Below, piece after piece: positions 32,468 to 44,829 of a DNA stretch of 64,000 nt (the first letter of the stretch is position 1; the number at the start of each line of letters is the position of its first letter). Origin of the DNA: Undaria pinnatifida (lineage: Eukaryota; Sar; Phaeophyceae; Laminariales; Alariaceae); NCBI GenBank assembly GCA_012845835.1, contig JABAKD010000010.1, positions 12,862,473 to 12,926,472 of the forward strand. The letters run 5' to 3'. A program made the position numbers and the translations under genes. The notes beneath the pieces were generated by a model, which worked only from the letters and a program-made list of their open reading frames with translations, did not search any database and was not told the DNA's origin.

Positions 32468-32583
32468 TAGAGCCTGTCATGGGACCAACGACTAGATTAA
32501 GGTGACGAATTTATGTGAGAACAACAGCATCAACATCACCAACAACACCAACACCAACAACATCAACAACATCAACAACAACA
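32468..32583 (+). mobile_element. Family P SINE, diverged copy with AAC/CATCAAC tail
   Basis: GAGCCTGTCATGGGACCAAC, then TTTATGTGAGAACAACAGC and a 70-bp AACAACATCAACAAC tail. Confidence 0.6.
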
Positions 32584-32764
32584 GCTTGCATGGTATCTGG
32601 TACGGGATATGAAGCGGGCAGGCAATCTTACCCAACAAGACTACGTAGCCAAGGCCCAATCACATCGCGCCGCACCCATCATTCGTGCACCTGCATACGA
32701 TAATACATACCGGAATATATGATATTCGCATCATAACGTGAAAGTTGACCGATCTCTCTGACGT

Positions 32765-32930
32765 ATCATGATCAGTTTTGGGCATCGAAGCCGATTTTCG
32801 GGTTTTCGACCGGTTTTTGGGAGCGTTTTTGGGATCGATAACCGGCCATTTTCAAAAGGTTATTCGGGTATTTCAAAATAACCGACCGGGCATAACCGGG
32901 TAGGTTATTTCCGGTCGGCTATTACGTCCC
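32765..32930. repeat. CCGGTTATT repeat family M, copy 1
   Basis: Inverted clusters of GACCGGTTTTTGG, AACCGGCCATTTT, TTATTCGGGTATTT, ATAACCGACCGG and GGTCGGCTATT. A related stretch is at 34735-34885. Probably a palindromic non-autonomous DNA element. Confidence 0.55.
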
Positions 32931-33134
32931 ATATCCCCTATATAACGCCTCTGTATCTGTATGGAAACCCGCACATTTCAGCACACCAACACCATCACCA
33001 GACCATCACACAGCAGCAGCCCCCCACAGCCCACAGCGCAGTAGCCATCGCAGCATCACAGATCACAGCAGTAGAGCAGTAAACCTCGTCGAAGGACAAT
33101 GGCCAGCAGCGATCTATCGGACATCAGTAATGTG

Positions 33135-33365
33135 TCTTGTATTCACATTAAACCGTTATTTCTACCCAACGACCAGCTCCCAAAGACATCAGTACACCCA
33201 GAGTCTGTGCTGATTCTTCATCCTAGAGAGATACAATTTACCAGGTATGTGATCACAGACTGTAAAACAGAGTAAACCAAACAGTCACAATTCATCGAGG
33301 TAAAGCAAGTAAAATGTCAGCGTACCGGGTACGAGAGCACAACAAAACAAGCCAGACCATAACGA
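33135..33365 (+). repeat. Dispersed repeat family E, copy 2
   Basis: As 27430-27635, ending CAAGCCAGACCATAACG then A-rich. Confidence 0.7.
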
Positions 33366-33687
33366 AAAAAAAGAGAGAAAAAAAAGCATTTAACATTTTT
33401 TTTTGTTTCCTTCATCCCATTTATTATCCTCGCACTTGCTTCGTAGGCCGATTGCTACCAGTATACCGTAGGTACAAACCCTTTCTCCAGCTCTCACGAC
33501 TGTGAGCTCCATCATAGGGTTGTATATCTTGCAATGAGGTATTTTAGCCTCATTATTACGAGGTGTGGGGGAATCTATACCCTCATTTTCGTTTGTTTCG
33601 AATTGCCGAATCTTCGATCCCCTTTCCAATTCCGGATGTTTTGTTGACATCCTTTGGTTGCCAGGTGATCTGCATCTACGACTATTC

Positions 33688-34062
33688 AGGGTGGCCTAAT
33701 GTAATGGAGTGCCCTCCGTAGAAGGATAGTTTATAGATTCGACAAGAAACCATGTCATGGTTGAGGCGAAACCACGTGATACTAGATGTCACATTCACGT
33801 CAACGCCATCGTAGATGGGCGATAATGTAGGTGACGATGATGGGACATGCAGGACGCCCCTCATCTCACTACCCTGCGCTACCCTGTGCTACCCTGCTTA
33901 GCCCTGTTATGTCTGTCTTTTAGTATTCTATGTAGGGAAGTAATACACAAGCTTTGAGTCTATCCAGCGAGCCATGAGGAGAGACCAACCCAAGACACCG
34001 GAACCCATGAGGGGCACGCTTCTTAACACCGACCAACCACGCACCCCCCACTCGGAGTACCT
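33688..34062 (-). repeat. Dispersed repeat family F, copy 2
   Basis: Inverted homologue of 23262-23662, ending on the plus strand with CCCCCCACTCGGAGTAC. Contains a TACCCTGCGCTACCCTGTGC short duplication. Confidence 0.75.
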
Positions 34063-34127
34063 GTCACACACTACTCTCGGCGCTCTCAGTAGTTCATCCT
34101 TTTTTGCATTTTTGCAAATAAAGTCAA

Positions 34128-34206
34128 ATCCCACCACGGTGGGAATCGAACTTGAGGTCCAACGCTAGCAGTACTCGAGGGTAACCACTGGACCACCGGG
34201 GCGACC
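34128..34206 (-). mobile_element. tRNA-like SINE head (no functional tRNA)
   Basis: The minus strand reads CGCCCCGGTGGTCCAGTGGT (A-box-like) and AAGTTCGATTCCCACC (B-box). The T-stem and acceptor do not pair properly, and an A/T-rich SINE-like body follows, so this is a SINE head. Confidence 0.55.
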
Positions 34207-34734
34207 GGCTTATAACGCGATCACTATTATGTGAATGTATGAGTCAATCAACCAATACGAGCAGCGCGTTCTCCTATCTGTGCATTGATTTATATTTTGT
34301 ATCGGGTCGAGCTCCACGATGGTTTCGTTTATTTTTTCTCGGAAAAAAACTGAATCTCGAGCAATTATCTTTTGCGTGTCGGGTATGTAGAGTGTTGAGC
34401 AGCTGGTGTTGAGTGGTTTTCGAAGCTCTCGTCCATTTCATATTGGGGACAAGAAGCAGGCTCCGCTCGCCGTCCTGCTACATGCGTTTTTTCGTGATTG
34501 ATGCTCCGCCTGCTCGCATGTTGGCTGTTGATGTCCGCCTGCTCTATACGCCAGTGACTCGTGCCGAACGGCACACCAACATATACTGTTTCAACACGTG
34601 ATGTGTGCTCTGCGCCTTGCGATGCTTTTAATATGGTTATACATGGTAATGTGCCAATGTGCCGGCCGACGCGCACTCGAAAAAACGTGCTTTTTCTCAT
34701 ATGGGGGTGCGAACGCGGCGCAAAGAATCCATTT

Positions 34735-34885
34735 ATGTGTAGTAACTGACCGAATAACCGACCGAAAAGTTATCGGTTTCGGTTTCGGTTATGTTTCGGT
34801 TATTTGCTTCAAACTACCGAAAACCAAAGATATTCTTCGGTCGGTTATTGGATATCCGACCGAACCCAAAATAGGCTTCGGCGCC
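34735..34885. repeat. TTTCGGTTAT repeat family M, copy 2
   Basis: ACCGAATAACCGACCGAAAA followed by inverted TTCGGTCGGTTATTGG, with (TTTCGG)n between; palindromic. Confidence 0.55.
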
Positions 34886-34998
34886 AACACTGATCATGAT
34901 CATGACCGCACGTATGTGTTTTCCACATTAAGCTGATCTTTCCACCCATCTGCGTCTAGTATAACCAGTGTCCTTGCTGATGCATTATTTCTGCAAAT

Positions 34999-35805
34999 AT
35001 GTCAGGAGACGGGCAACCGTCAAGCAGTCAGCCAGTCAAGGGCGTCCGTCAAGGCATTTCCACCCGTTTAGACGGATTGTCCCCTTATCCTCGCTAGAAA
35101 AACGCCTCATTAACTCTGTGGAAAACCCTATTATATATATATTTTAGAAGAAATGAAAAATACACTCAAGACGTGGGGTCGACCAAAAATGATTTCTTGA
35201 TCAAACTCAGCTTTGCAAGCTGCGTGCGATACTTCGATATATATATTATTTTGTGTTTCGTGTTGCTGGCTGCTGTGTGCTAGCAACAAAGCACCAGCAC
35301 AGCAGCAGCAGCAGCAGCGCTGCCGTAGCATACATATAGATAGCCTGCAGCCAGTAAATAGAAGCATTGGACCACCATAGATGTCTTTCCGGGGCTGGGA
35401 AAACATTCTCTCCCGGGCCTCCAGTGAGCTTTTCATTTTGGATGCGGTAATCGGCAGGCTAGTGAAAAGCGATTAAGACCGGTGCACGCGAAACGCGACC
35501 GAAACACCAGCACATCATGAAGGAGCAAGAAGATAACGAGGATATTGCTGTGTTGCTCGTTGCTCGTGATGAACCAGTATACAAGCAGGTAGATCTGAAC
35601 TTCGAACGAGGAAAAAAAAAAACGGCAGAAAAAAATGGCGGAAAAAAATCAAAATCCCAACAAGAAAATACTTATTTTCAATTATGGTGAGGCGCTTTCC
35701 AAAAACGGCTTTGTTGTTGTGTCCCCGGGTTTTTGCCGTCAAGGTACGTCCGTCAAGATATTTTGACCCCGTCTGTCAAGGGATATAAATGCCGTCTCCT
35801 GACAT
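34999..35805. mobile_element. TIR element (14-bp perfect ends) nested in family D
   Basis: Termini ATGTCAGGAGACGG and its complement CCGTCTCCTGACAT. Subterminal CCGTCAAGG repeats occur near both ends. No transposase frame. It contains a subfamily III mini-element (35141-35238) and a short CAG run. Related motif clusters (GGAGACGGCCAGTCAAGG) lie at 54060-54210. No target duplication could be defined. Confidence 0.75.
35141..35238 (-). mobile_element. Mini-element (subfamily III)
   Basis: The minus strand has GCTTTGCAAAGCTGA-type core altered to GCAAAGCTGAGTTTGATCAA, then TTGGTCGACCCCACG and GAGTGTATTTTTCATTTC. Confidence 0.7.
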
Positions 35806-36010
35806 CTTCGACGTAGAGAGATGGGCTTTGTGGCCACAAACTACGAGACAGATATGCACATTGCAAATACAGCAAGGTGATTCGACCATGCAATGCCAAC
35901 CGCAATGAGCACGAGGGCAAAGAAAACACCACGGCATTATTTACAACTGCATTTTTATAAAAACAAAACATCAGCCGCCGACGCAAAGTCCACTACTTCA
36001 TATTTTTTTT

Positions 36011-36230
36011 TTGGTATTCGTTTTTGCTCATCCACTTTACTATCTTCGCACTCTTCTTTCTCATTCTCCCTCCCTAACCGTAACTCAGATCCAGTAGTGT
36101 CACTGAGCAGGCTCTTCTCCCCCCTCCCCACGACGGTACGCGCCTCCATCTTTATCGCGAGAAGACTTCAGCTATTTTCCTTCCTCGTCGACTCGCCTGG
36201 AATTGCGCCTACCCACGCTGCGAGGCGCTC
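36011..36230 (+). repeat. Family G repeat, copy 3
   Basis: CTTTCTCATTCTCCCTCCCT through CTCCATCTTTATCGCGAGAA and GTCGACTCGCCTGGAATTGC. Confidence 0.65.
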
Positions 36231-36317
36231 TCAGCAGTTGACTCCCTGGGTTTTGAATTTGATAAGATATGATACCTGTACCTTCGCCAACATGATGATC
36301 ATGGACGGGCAGGGGAG

Positions 36318-36420
36318 CGCTAAACCCAACGCACGATAACAAATGACACGGTACCAAGGGGTGGAAGGGACAACACCTGTGACCACCTGACCATGGCTTG
36401 TCGCGAAGATCTCTGAGGGC
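36318..36420 (+). repeat. SINE body fragment
   Basis: GGAAGGGACAACACCTGTGACCAC and ATGGCTTGTCG resemble the 3' part of the SINE body; head and tail are missing. Confidence 0.45.
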
Positions 36421-36429
36421 AAAAAACCT

Positions 36430-38350
36430 CCCACGAGTTGAACTTGGAAGTAAACGTGAACAGTTAATGCTGAAGACGAAAAAAAAAGGCAGATATTCAT
36501 ATTCGCTCATACGTACTGGTAGGGTTTGTTTTGTGGTGAGAGAACGACAAGTATACACGTGGTAAAAACGTAATCTAGCCCCTGATAGGCAGTGACAAGA
36601 GCAAGCATTGAGTGAAGAAGACCAGCGGAGCCGCAGTCGCGATAGAGGACCACACAAGCGTAAGACACTCTCGTAGCTGTCAGGCTATGACTAGCAACTA
36701 TTGATAGTAGTGTTGTGGTTTGCCTCTGTCTGAGAGGCTCGCATCGCAAGGAGCGGGCTTGGATCATCTCGCCAGAAAGAAAACTCGTTCCTATTGCTCT
36801 GGCTTCAACGTACGTGCAAGTACCAAGTGCATTTTCTATGCAAGATTTTCTCCGCCATCCACAGTTCTTTCCTCGCGCTTCCGGCTGCGGGTCACGCAGC
36901 AGGCCCGCCGGTACACTACGGCGCAAGTTTCGGCCCCGGCCAGGCTCCGTGGCGCGTGCTTCGCGTGTCGCGCGAGGTAGCCCTTTCCAAGGGCATTTGT
37001 TCCGCCTGGCCGGGCCGCGCAGGAATATGGAACCCCCCAAAATCTCAATATCACGAACTCTATTTTCTAACCTTTCTGTTGTCTGTTGCTGTACCTGAAT
37101 CACACCGCCCTCCAAGCTCCTTACCCATGTACTTTATGGCAGTCACGGCACAACAGCAGCCGTACTTCAGAGTTTTGGCTTTGCGACAACCACGGACGGT
37201 GCTTCTGGTGTGTCCCCACAGAGGCTCATATACATACCGCAGGAAAGTCTGTGTACTCCCTTTTCAAACCGCGACACTGCCGGGAGTTTCAAGCCAGCAA
37301 CAACTCGGAGGGTAGGTAACCCTAACCTTGTACGAGCTGGGCCAGCCAAGGTGTTGCCGGCGCATCGGCCATACCCCGCTCAGCGAAACATACTGGGATG
37401 AGAAAATTAAGCACGGCGGTGTTGGTCATGCACCATCAAATTCAATGCCTGCCTTTTTTTTAAAGATACATATCATATGACTCATACAAGTGCCTGCTGT
37501 GTGCTGCCGTGTGGGTTGTGCCCTCGTGCCCTCTGATTGTTGTGCCGTTGTGCCTAGTCTTGGTAGGCCAATCGTATGAGCTGGTCGTCAGTGATGGAAG
37601 TTCACTCTAAATCGTTCACTCAAATCGGAATTTTCGTGCAGTTTGGGGGCAAATTCTTCCTCCAAAGTTCGCTCGACGATTACTTTTTATGGAATTTTAG
37701 ATTGAATTATTTTAACGCAAACACTCGAACAACGGCCACAAAAATACAGAAGCGGCCATAACTTGTCTGAATAAATGAAAAAAAAGGAAAAAAGCAGGCA
37801 TGGAATTTCCTTTGCACATGCGATTCGAACACTACGAGGTTAAAAGTTCAGATCAAAACTCGCGATACTAAGCTGGGCATTGCAGAAATGCCATTTTTTT
37901 CCGCAAATTCTTGAATTACTCATGTACGGAATCGTGTTTTGGTAATATCCCCGTAATATCTCTCGATGGGTGAAGAATTGGGCAATGAAACTCATATCGG
38001 TCTTCTCCTCGTGTCTTCAGAACTGCTGTCTCCACCACATTTCACCTTGATTGTGAACGATGATTCATGTTAAGACATTAGTGTGGTGAGTCTTCGCCGA
38101 CATGTCGTCGAGAGTGAGTCGAACTATAACCATGCCATATTTTTTTAATACCTTTTTTTCACCCCCGCACATGCAGTAAGTAATGTGTCAGGGTCAGTGC
38201 CTCGAGTCTCGAGTCCTAGTTCGTAGTGTGGGCCGTCGGATTGTTTACCCCTTTCTTCGCTGTCCCAGCTCGTACCAGGTACCTGGTATGCTGTACGGTA
38301 CGTTATAGCGTCGTACTAAGCAACCACCGAAGTCCGTGCACCGGACAGCA
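36430..38350. other. No gene recognised; GC-rich patch at 36870-37035
   Basis: A 173-codon plus frame (36794-37315) and a 202-codon minus frame (36507-37115) overlap on the GC-rich patch. Neither has a recognisable motif. The rest is AT-rich non-coding. Confidence 0.35.
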
Positions 38351-38375
38351 TACTGCTGTTGTATCTATACCGTAT

Positions 38376-41300
38376 ATTTTAAAAAAAGAAAAATACACTT
38401 CAGCTGTATATGATACCGACGCACCGCTGAACAAGACTTCATCTTACTAGCAAGACATACGTAGCTGCAGTAGTTCAGCTCCGAAGTGAGTGACAGCAGC
38501 AGCAGCAAAAGCTTCCTACCCCGCTTCACGAGTACGAACACAGGCAGCAAAATACAAAATACAGCAAGCTCGGGAGTACAGACTACAGCCAGCAGATATC
38601 ACAGCAGCAGCGCTCCTATGATACTCCTGTACCAACACACCATTTACGAACGAGGTTACTGCTGCTGTGGTCATACGTATACGTACGTCCTAGCACGTCA
38701 GAGGCAGTGCTTGACCATCACACAGCTGTGCCCGATAAAGTTGCCTACCAGATACACTCCTTTGCCCAGGGAGGCAACATCAAAACATCAAACTACATGA
38801 TCATTGATTGTCCAGAATACTAGAGGCTTTCTGCATACCGGTATACACCTGATATCTGAAATCATACAGGGACGGTACGTATTGTACACGGATCCTGCTG
38901 CACGTAGAGGACACACGGATACACAGCCTGGAGGCGATGTACCCGGTGTTCGAGGCTGCTTTGCGGTACGGATTGAATGGATGATGCAATGCAATTTGCT
39001 ACACTACTTGTACATTCAGTGGAAACGACTGAAGAAACCGAAAAAAAAAACGAGAACAGAGAGCGGTCAAATACCAAACTGAATATAGTTTCTCACGAGG
39101 AGAACGAAATACATTGGCGCAGGTAGAAGGCCGCGGTACTCGCTCGCAAGCAAGACTTGGCCCCTTCTTCCCCGAGAGATTGCTAGATGGGACTGTGGGT
39201 GGTTCGCGCTGGTGCAATACGCCTGGGGTACGGGCTAGGACCTATGTACCTGTACCCCTAAAGAAAAACAACGTTGTTGAAGGGCTTTGCGAGAGCCAGA
39301 GAGAGAGTTCAACGGAATCACTTCATGAGATTTGGTTTTTATTCAGTACCTGAGAGCCTTCCATGGGCGGCGATAGAAGGCTTATCGAGCTGGCTGTCTC
39401 GTCTCCAAAGGCAGCCGTCATCATTTCCCCCGTGTCTGCGTCTCACACGTCCAAGTGGCGCTGCAGTTGAGCTACTTAGTTGAGCTACTTGCTGTATGCT
39501 GTAAGGCAGGGTTTCAATGATAATGGGTTTATGGGGTAGGGAAACGAAGAAAAACGCGGCGGGATTATTTGGCAGTCATGCGCCAACCAAACAACCTACC
39601 TACATACAGCACACATCACAACCAGTTCCTGAGGTGCTCGGGCGACAGAACACTGAACAAAAACCAACCAACCGTTGGTAGTTAGAACACTACTACTGTA
39701 TCAATCTCAGCATCTCCAAGTGCTGCAGCCCCACCAAGAAGGGCTAGCTAAGAAGGCCAACAAGCAAGGGCAAGGGCAACAGCTGCTCTGAGGAAGTTGG
39801 CCGGAGACTGCAAAATTTTAGGCGTACATGACGGAACGTGGTGTCCACGAAGCCGGGGTGCTGATGTCGGGCAAGAGGCCTCTCGATCACTGTCGCAGGC
39901 AAGTCTCGATTGAAACTGCACTTGTTTGGTGGTGGGGTTGAAGGAAGTGTTGGTAAAAGAAGGGTCCAGCTGCTTCTGCTCTACGAAGGTGAGCCTTGTC
40001 TCAAGGCGTAGCTCAAATCGACCGCGCTCGCGACAGCCCCCACCCTACCCTTTTCAAGGTACTTCTTCGGCGTACCCGGCGTACCGCGTATCCTTGTTTT
40101 CTCCCTACATCTCAGGTACGCGGTACGTGTACGTACTACTACCACCAGCCCTGTGAGCCCGAAAGGCTCAAAAAGCATCCTGCTTGTGGTATTTCTTCTT
40201 TCGATATCTGCCAGAGACACAAGCAACCCGCAGAACGCCACCAGGCAAAACAGCAGACAAGCTGTCGTGGCCGTGTTGCGCGCATTTTCAAGTTGCAGTT
40301 TGCAGCACTTCACCGCTACACACAGCCACATCTACGAATGATCCCGCGCGATGCATCTACGTAGAGGTCGGGGAGGGTCGTATGCGGCGTACGCCTGAGC
40401 TTGCTGGACCATTCTATTTTATTGATTAATGTCATCTTCGGGCAGGATCCGGGACTCTTTCGCTTGTTTGTTTCTAGAGTCCTTAATTCCCCCGTCTACT
40501 GCTCCAGGCGCTCGCTCTTGTAGACTCGTTCGTGGGCCGCAGTCAGTCGTCCTAGCTTGAGCTTGCTTTTTGTTTCCCCCGAGGTGTTGTCTACAACAAC
40601 AGCTGCGGTACGAAAATATCTTAGTCATGGTGTCATGATAGTGTTTGGTACAGGAGTATAAAAATATAAATATGATTGTGCTTTTTCTCGTTGCTTTTTC
40701 GCTGCTGCTGCTGCTGCTGCTGCTAAGCATGCAGACTTTTTAAGGCGGGAACTCGTTAGGGTCGGAACCCACACCTATTAATAGCTATTTATAGTCACTC
40801 GCGTCCTGTGGTCCACGCATCCAATTATTTCTTGAGGCTACTCTGTATAATAATAACAGCACCGCCAACAATGCTTCTTTATGACGTGCAGGGCGCACCG
40901 GTATGATTCGATGATGGTGCTTCAATGAAATGTGTCTCTCATCTCTCACTAAATCACCTGGTAGTTACCTGGCACCTGGCATAGGGATGTTTCCCGATGA
41001 GCGAATTTGTGGTCATTCGCGACGAGGACGAGGAGAAGGGCGATGATGTTCTAAATTGCGATGTTCCGACGTTTCGGGATGACGATATGGCTCGGGGGTA
41101 GGTATTGCTTGAGATTCCGTTTTTTTCAGTCGGAGGTCTTCTACGAGAGGAACGATTAGGATTTGGATTTCGACAATGTTTTCAAGAAAGAGGAAGAATA
41201 AAGTTACAGAAAAAGAAAACGTCCCTTTCTTCAGGGTGTTCGCGGCCATTCGCACGCTCGTTATATATAAACAGCAGCATAAAGAACTACAGACAGCTCG

Positions 41301-41815
41301 TAGTTTAGCACAGGACATCTATTAATAGTAAGAAACAAGGTGAGAAGAAAGGCAGGGCTGATGTTCACAGGAGTATCAACCCGGGACCCGTTATTATACT
41401 GAAGTTTGTGTAGAACGCACCCCCTCCCAAACAAGAAGCCCAACCGCGGCCAGTGTTTCTGTTTCTTCTTATTAAACAGGTGTCCTGTTCATTTGTCGTA
41501 ATTAGATGCAAAGTCTGAACCCACCGAATTTGTATCGCTCTAGGATCAAGAATCAACACGAACACTGGATGTACTGATGTCGTCAAGCAGAAAGAACGGT
41601 ATAATGTGAAGACAAGACACACATGTATAGTAGTCTACAACAACAGCACGTTTCCAGCATCCACATCAGATATTTCCCGTTGTTTCCCCATCCCCCCTGC
41701 CACCCTGTCAAGCCAGCACGTTTCGCGCAGTTTTGCCGACATCTGGTCTAAACTATCTCCCTATTTTCTTCATCAACGACGATGGATTTAGAATATGCTG
41801 TGTAAATATATGTTT
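38376..41815. other. Largely unassigned 3.4 kb
   Basis: Holds a mini-element stub at 38376-38410 (AAAAATACACTTCAGCTGTA), a (CTG)7-like run at about 40701-40725, and otherwise unique sequence. Frames of 100-130 codons on both strands overlap without domains. Confidence 0.35.
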
Positions 41816-41819
41816 TGGC

Positions 41820-41972
41820 AAGGGGAGTCGCCGACCTATATCCTTAATGAGGACACACAACCCGCAGTACGCGCGATCGGAGTACCACACACAGCTTGCA
41901 AAGATGAGTTTCGACGAAATATTCGATCTTGCAGCTGGAGTGTATTTTTATGTTTATAATAATAGACTAATA
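41820..41972 (+). mobile_element. Extended mini-element (subfamily I)
   Basis: AGGGGAGTCGCCGACCTATA, GCGCGATCGGAGTACC, then the core reading MSFDEIFDLAAGVYF and a TTTATAATAATA end. Confidence 0.85.
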
Positions 41973-42421
41973 GACTATACCAGTATTAGTAGTCTGTATC
42001 TGGTCTGTATATATGAGTCGAAAACCCCGTGTGTTGAACTGCCTTTTTGGGGAGATTTTGGGACCCGTCAGGACCCCTACATACAGCGACCAAACGCGCG
42101 ACGAGTGCGGCTTTTTCAAGCGACTACTTTCATTAGGAAGGATGATTGGGCAGCAGGTATGTGTAAGTACAGCAGCAGTAGTGTCGTCACACTACGGTTC
42201 AGCAGCAGTAGTAGTGTCGTCACGCTATTCTGTTGTGCATGCTTGTTGCAGCTCCTTCCATTGCAGCTTGCACGCCCCTCTCCCTCTCCGGCAGGTCGGG
42301 GTGCCTCGTGCAGCCCCCCGTGGCGTGTGTGACATGGATTCACCCATTGCGGCAACTCGGGTGCTTCGTGCAGCCGCACGCGCGTAGCGCGTGGCACAGC
42401 TTTTCCATGGGTCTGATACGT

Positions 42422-42660
42422 ACTACGTACGCTGACTCCTGATTTCACTTTGTTTTTATTTCCGGCTGATGCATATGGTAGGATATGACACGACTTGCTT
42501 CAGCTACACGACGTGTGTGATACCACACATACATGTACGTCGTATCGCTTTTGGTTTGTTTTCCTTTTTGTCTGGGGTATTGTTCCACTCCAGAGTGTGA
42601 CCGGACCCTGTCCTGTGACCACGGACTTGATTATGCGAACAACAACAGCAGGTGTTGCAG
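42422..42660 (+). mobile_element. Family P SINE, copy 2
   Basis: TACGCTGACTCCTGATTTCAC start, GTGACCACGGACTTGATTAT, then AACAACAACAGC. A C run follows at 42667-42682. Confidence 0.75.
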
Positions 42661-43084
42661 CTCAACCCCCCCCCCCCCCCCCCATCCCGACAGCTGGGTA
42701 TATTATGTCGATCCTGCTGTACTCTTTAATTCGAGGTTTCCCCCCCGCTGAACCCCCGAACACAGCCAACGCAAACCACACAACAACACAGGACACATCG
42801 GCAAACATCATGTACACCTACACTCCGCCCTCTCACGGCGCTCCCGACGCCCAGGGCTTTCATTGCATTTGCGATGTTTCGCTACATATATGAGAAAGAA
42901 GGTGTTTCAACCGTATCGTACGATTTTTTTGGTGTTTCTTTTTTTCTCCAGTTTTTTAAGGGCTCCGCCCTGTGGTGCTCTCTGTCCTTTGCCATCCGCT
43001 CACGGCTGCGAGTACTTACACCCAATGTGATGGGACAGCGATGGCTGATGGCTAAATACACCACCTTGCTGCTGTGTTTGTGAT

Positions 43085-43200
43085 GTGTGTCTCTGTCTCG
43101 TAGTTTGCGACCAAGAGAGCTCGTCTCTAGGTGGCATCTGCACAGACACTGGTTGTGCTGAATGTAGATGGGTGCAGATATCACTTTAATGTAAAGAACA
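43085..43200 (+). repeat. Family D repeat
   Basis: GTGTCTCTGTCTCGTAGTTT through GCACAGACACTGGTTGTGCT and GTAGATGGGTGCAGATATCA. Confidence 0.7.
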
Positions 43201-43917
43201 AACCCAGCAGCGGCTACCCGGGCAGAGGTTGTTGGTACGTAGTGAGCTGTTACCATGAGCCGTTTTTGTCGTTTGTCCAGCAGGGGAGCACAAAAATATG
43301 TGAACACGGGGCCTCACGCACACTCCAAGTAATAAAAACGTCAAAACGAAAAAAAAATCGAGCGTGTGTGATTTTTGTGCGAATCGAGCAATTTTGACGT
43401 TTTTTTACGAGTTGTTTTCTACTTGGTTTCAGCAACTCGCGTGTGGGTAATCCTTTTTATATTTTGTGCTCCCCTGGTTTGTCACCTAATAGCCCGCCGC
43501 CAAGCTCCGCGCGGGCGACCGGTGGGCGGTGGTGGGGCCAGCTAAGCGGTGGGCTGCCAATAGGTGCGCGCGCATGTTGAACGTGGCGGGGATAGTTGAT
43601 CGGCGAATGAAACCGATTCAGCCCAGCCGTATCGTATCGTTTGTTTTCGGCCTTTTGTTGCACTTTGTTAATACGTCTTTACCCCCACCCACGTATTATA
43701 TCGTAGGGTTGTTCAGTTCGTTTTATTCTTGTTTTCGTCTTGAGTTTGTTCACGCGAAGGAGATTTTTTTGCCATACCACGTACCACGCTACCCAGCACC
43801 AGCAGCAGTGGTTCTTTGGCGCAACGGCTCTCACTTGAAGCTTGAAGCAACAAGAACGAAAAGCAAGTGACGACCACTCAATTAGTCAAACTCGCAATGA
43901 CGTGTGTGTTGTCGTCA

Positions 43918-44272
43918 CGTTTTTTTTTTTTTTTTCAAACATCCACCTCAATTTGTAGTACTTTTACCCTCCGCAACCTTGCGGACAAGGTCATGCCGTG
44001 CTCTCGGCAGATGTCTTATCTTCTTCCCCCCGCTACCTGCCTTCATTTTTATCATGCACAGGGTTCATCATTCCTGCTTTTCAGCTTTTTATGCTCGTTG
44101 CGATGTGCACCGAGTTTTGCCAACCCACGCACTCGCGCTTTCGGCCTGTCGATTTGTAAGAAGGAGTCTCTCGTGGAGAGAATCTTCTCGTAGTCTCTCG
44201 TGAGATTCAAAACTATGACGTCGATCTCAATAGTTGCGTGGCTTATTATTGGACCACCGGCGACGCATTAAC
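43918..44272 (-). mobile_element. tRNA-headed SINE copy 2 (variant head)
   Basis: T run at 43920-43935 (A-tail on the minus strand), core CCTTCATTTTTATCATGCAC, body ACGCACTCGCGCTTTCGGCC. The head is related to the copy at 49797-50074 (TATTGGACCACCGGNGACGC) and different from copies 1, 4 and 5. Confidence 0.65.
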
Positions 44273-44483
44273 ACCGTAATAAATTGGTTTTTTCTAGCCG
44301 ACGTCATCAGTAGAACACCAGTCATTCAACCCGATTCTTCATCATCCCTCTATTAATAGCGTCGTTGCTTGCTTAATTATTATTATTAGGCTTGCTTTTT
44401 TCACTCGATACGGGGGCAACGATGACGGTATTGGCACCACTGCTATTAATGGTGCCGTGGTCAAAAATGGCGGGCAGGTGATA

Positions 44484-44582
44484 CAGGCCTGTGCTGTGAC
44501 CACGGACTTGATTATGCGAGTTAATGTGAGAACAACAACAACAGCAACAACAACAACAACAACAACAACAACAAACAATAGA
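44484..44582 (+). mobile_element. Family P SINE, 5'-truncated, with (AAC)n tail
   Basis: CCTGTGCTGTGACCACGGAC, GCGAGTTAATGTGAGAAC, then about 15 AAC units. Confidence 0.75.
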
Positions 44583-44829
44583 CCATGCGGCAATGCTCGT
44601 ACTCCTCCAGCAGGGTCATTCGAAGCCCACTATGGTTGCCGCCCCGATGTTGGTAGGATGGCGTTATCCATCTTCTGCTCAGGAGTTGCTAATCGCATGA
44701 ATAGTTGCTGACTGTCTGTGCTTTTGTCCGTTTTTTTTTTAATTTTGTCGTGCTGTCCTGTTTCCCTCTTTCTATCCGATTGCTTGTTCTTTTTTTCTTG
44801 TTTTGTTTTTCTTTCTTGTTCGTGTTTTT

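Larger units (their letters stand above)
34926..35960 (-). repeat. Family D repeat split by a nested insertion
   Basis: The left part (34926-34985: TTTCCACCCATCTGCGTCTA, CCAGTGTCCTTGCTGATGC) and the right part (35810-35960: TAGAGAGATGGGCTTTGTGG, CCACAAACTACGAGACAGA, TGCCAACCGCAATGAGCACG) together match 45417-45605. An 807-bp element lies between. Confidence 0.7.

Noticed and set aside
34128-34206. Possible functional tRNA gene
   Set aside because: A-box and B-box are recognisable, but acceptor and T stems do not pair. The sequence is embedded in SINE-like context with the shared CCACCGGGGCGACCGG end.
36507-37315. Opposing 202- and 173-codon frames over a GC-rich patch
   Set aside because: They overlap each other, neither has a recognisable motif, and the high GC content by itself lengthens frames.
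41733-42332. 199-codon plus-strand frame
   Set aside because: It runs through an extended mini-element and then low-complexity Ser/Val/Leu sequence. The recognisable part (MSFDEIFDLAAGVYF) is the repeat.
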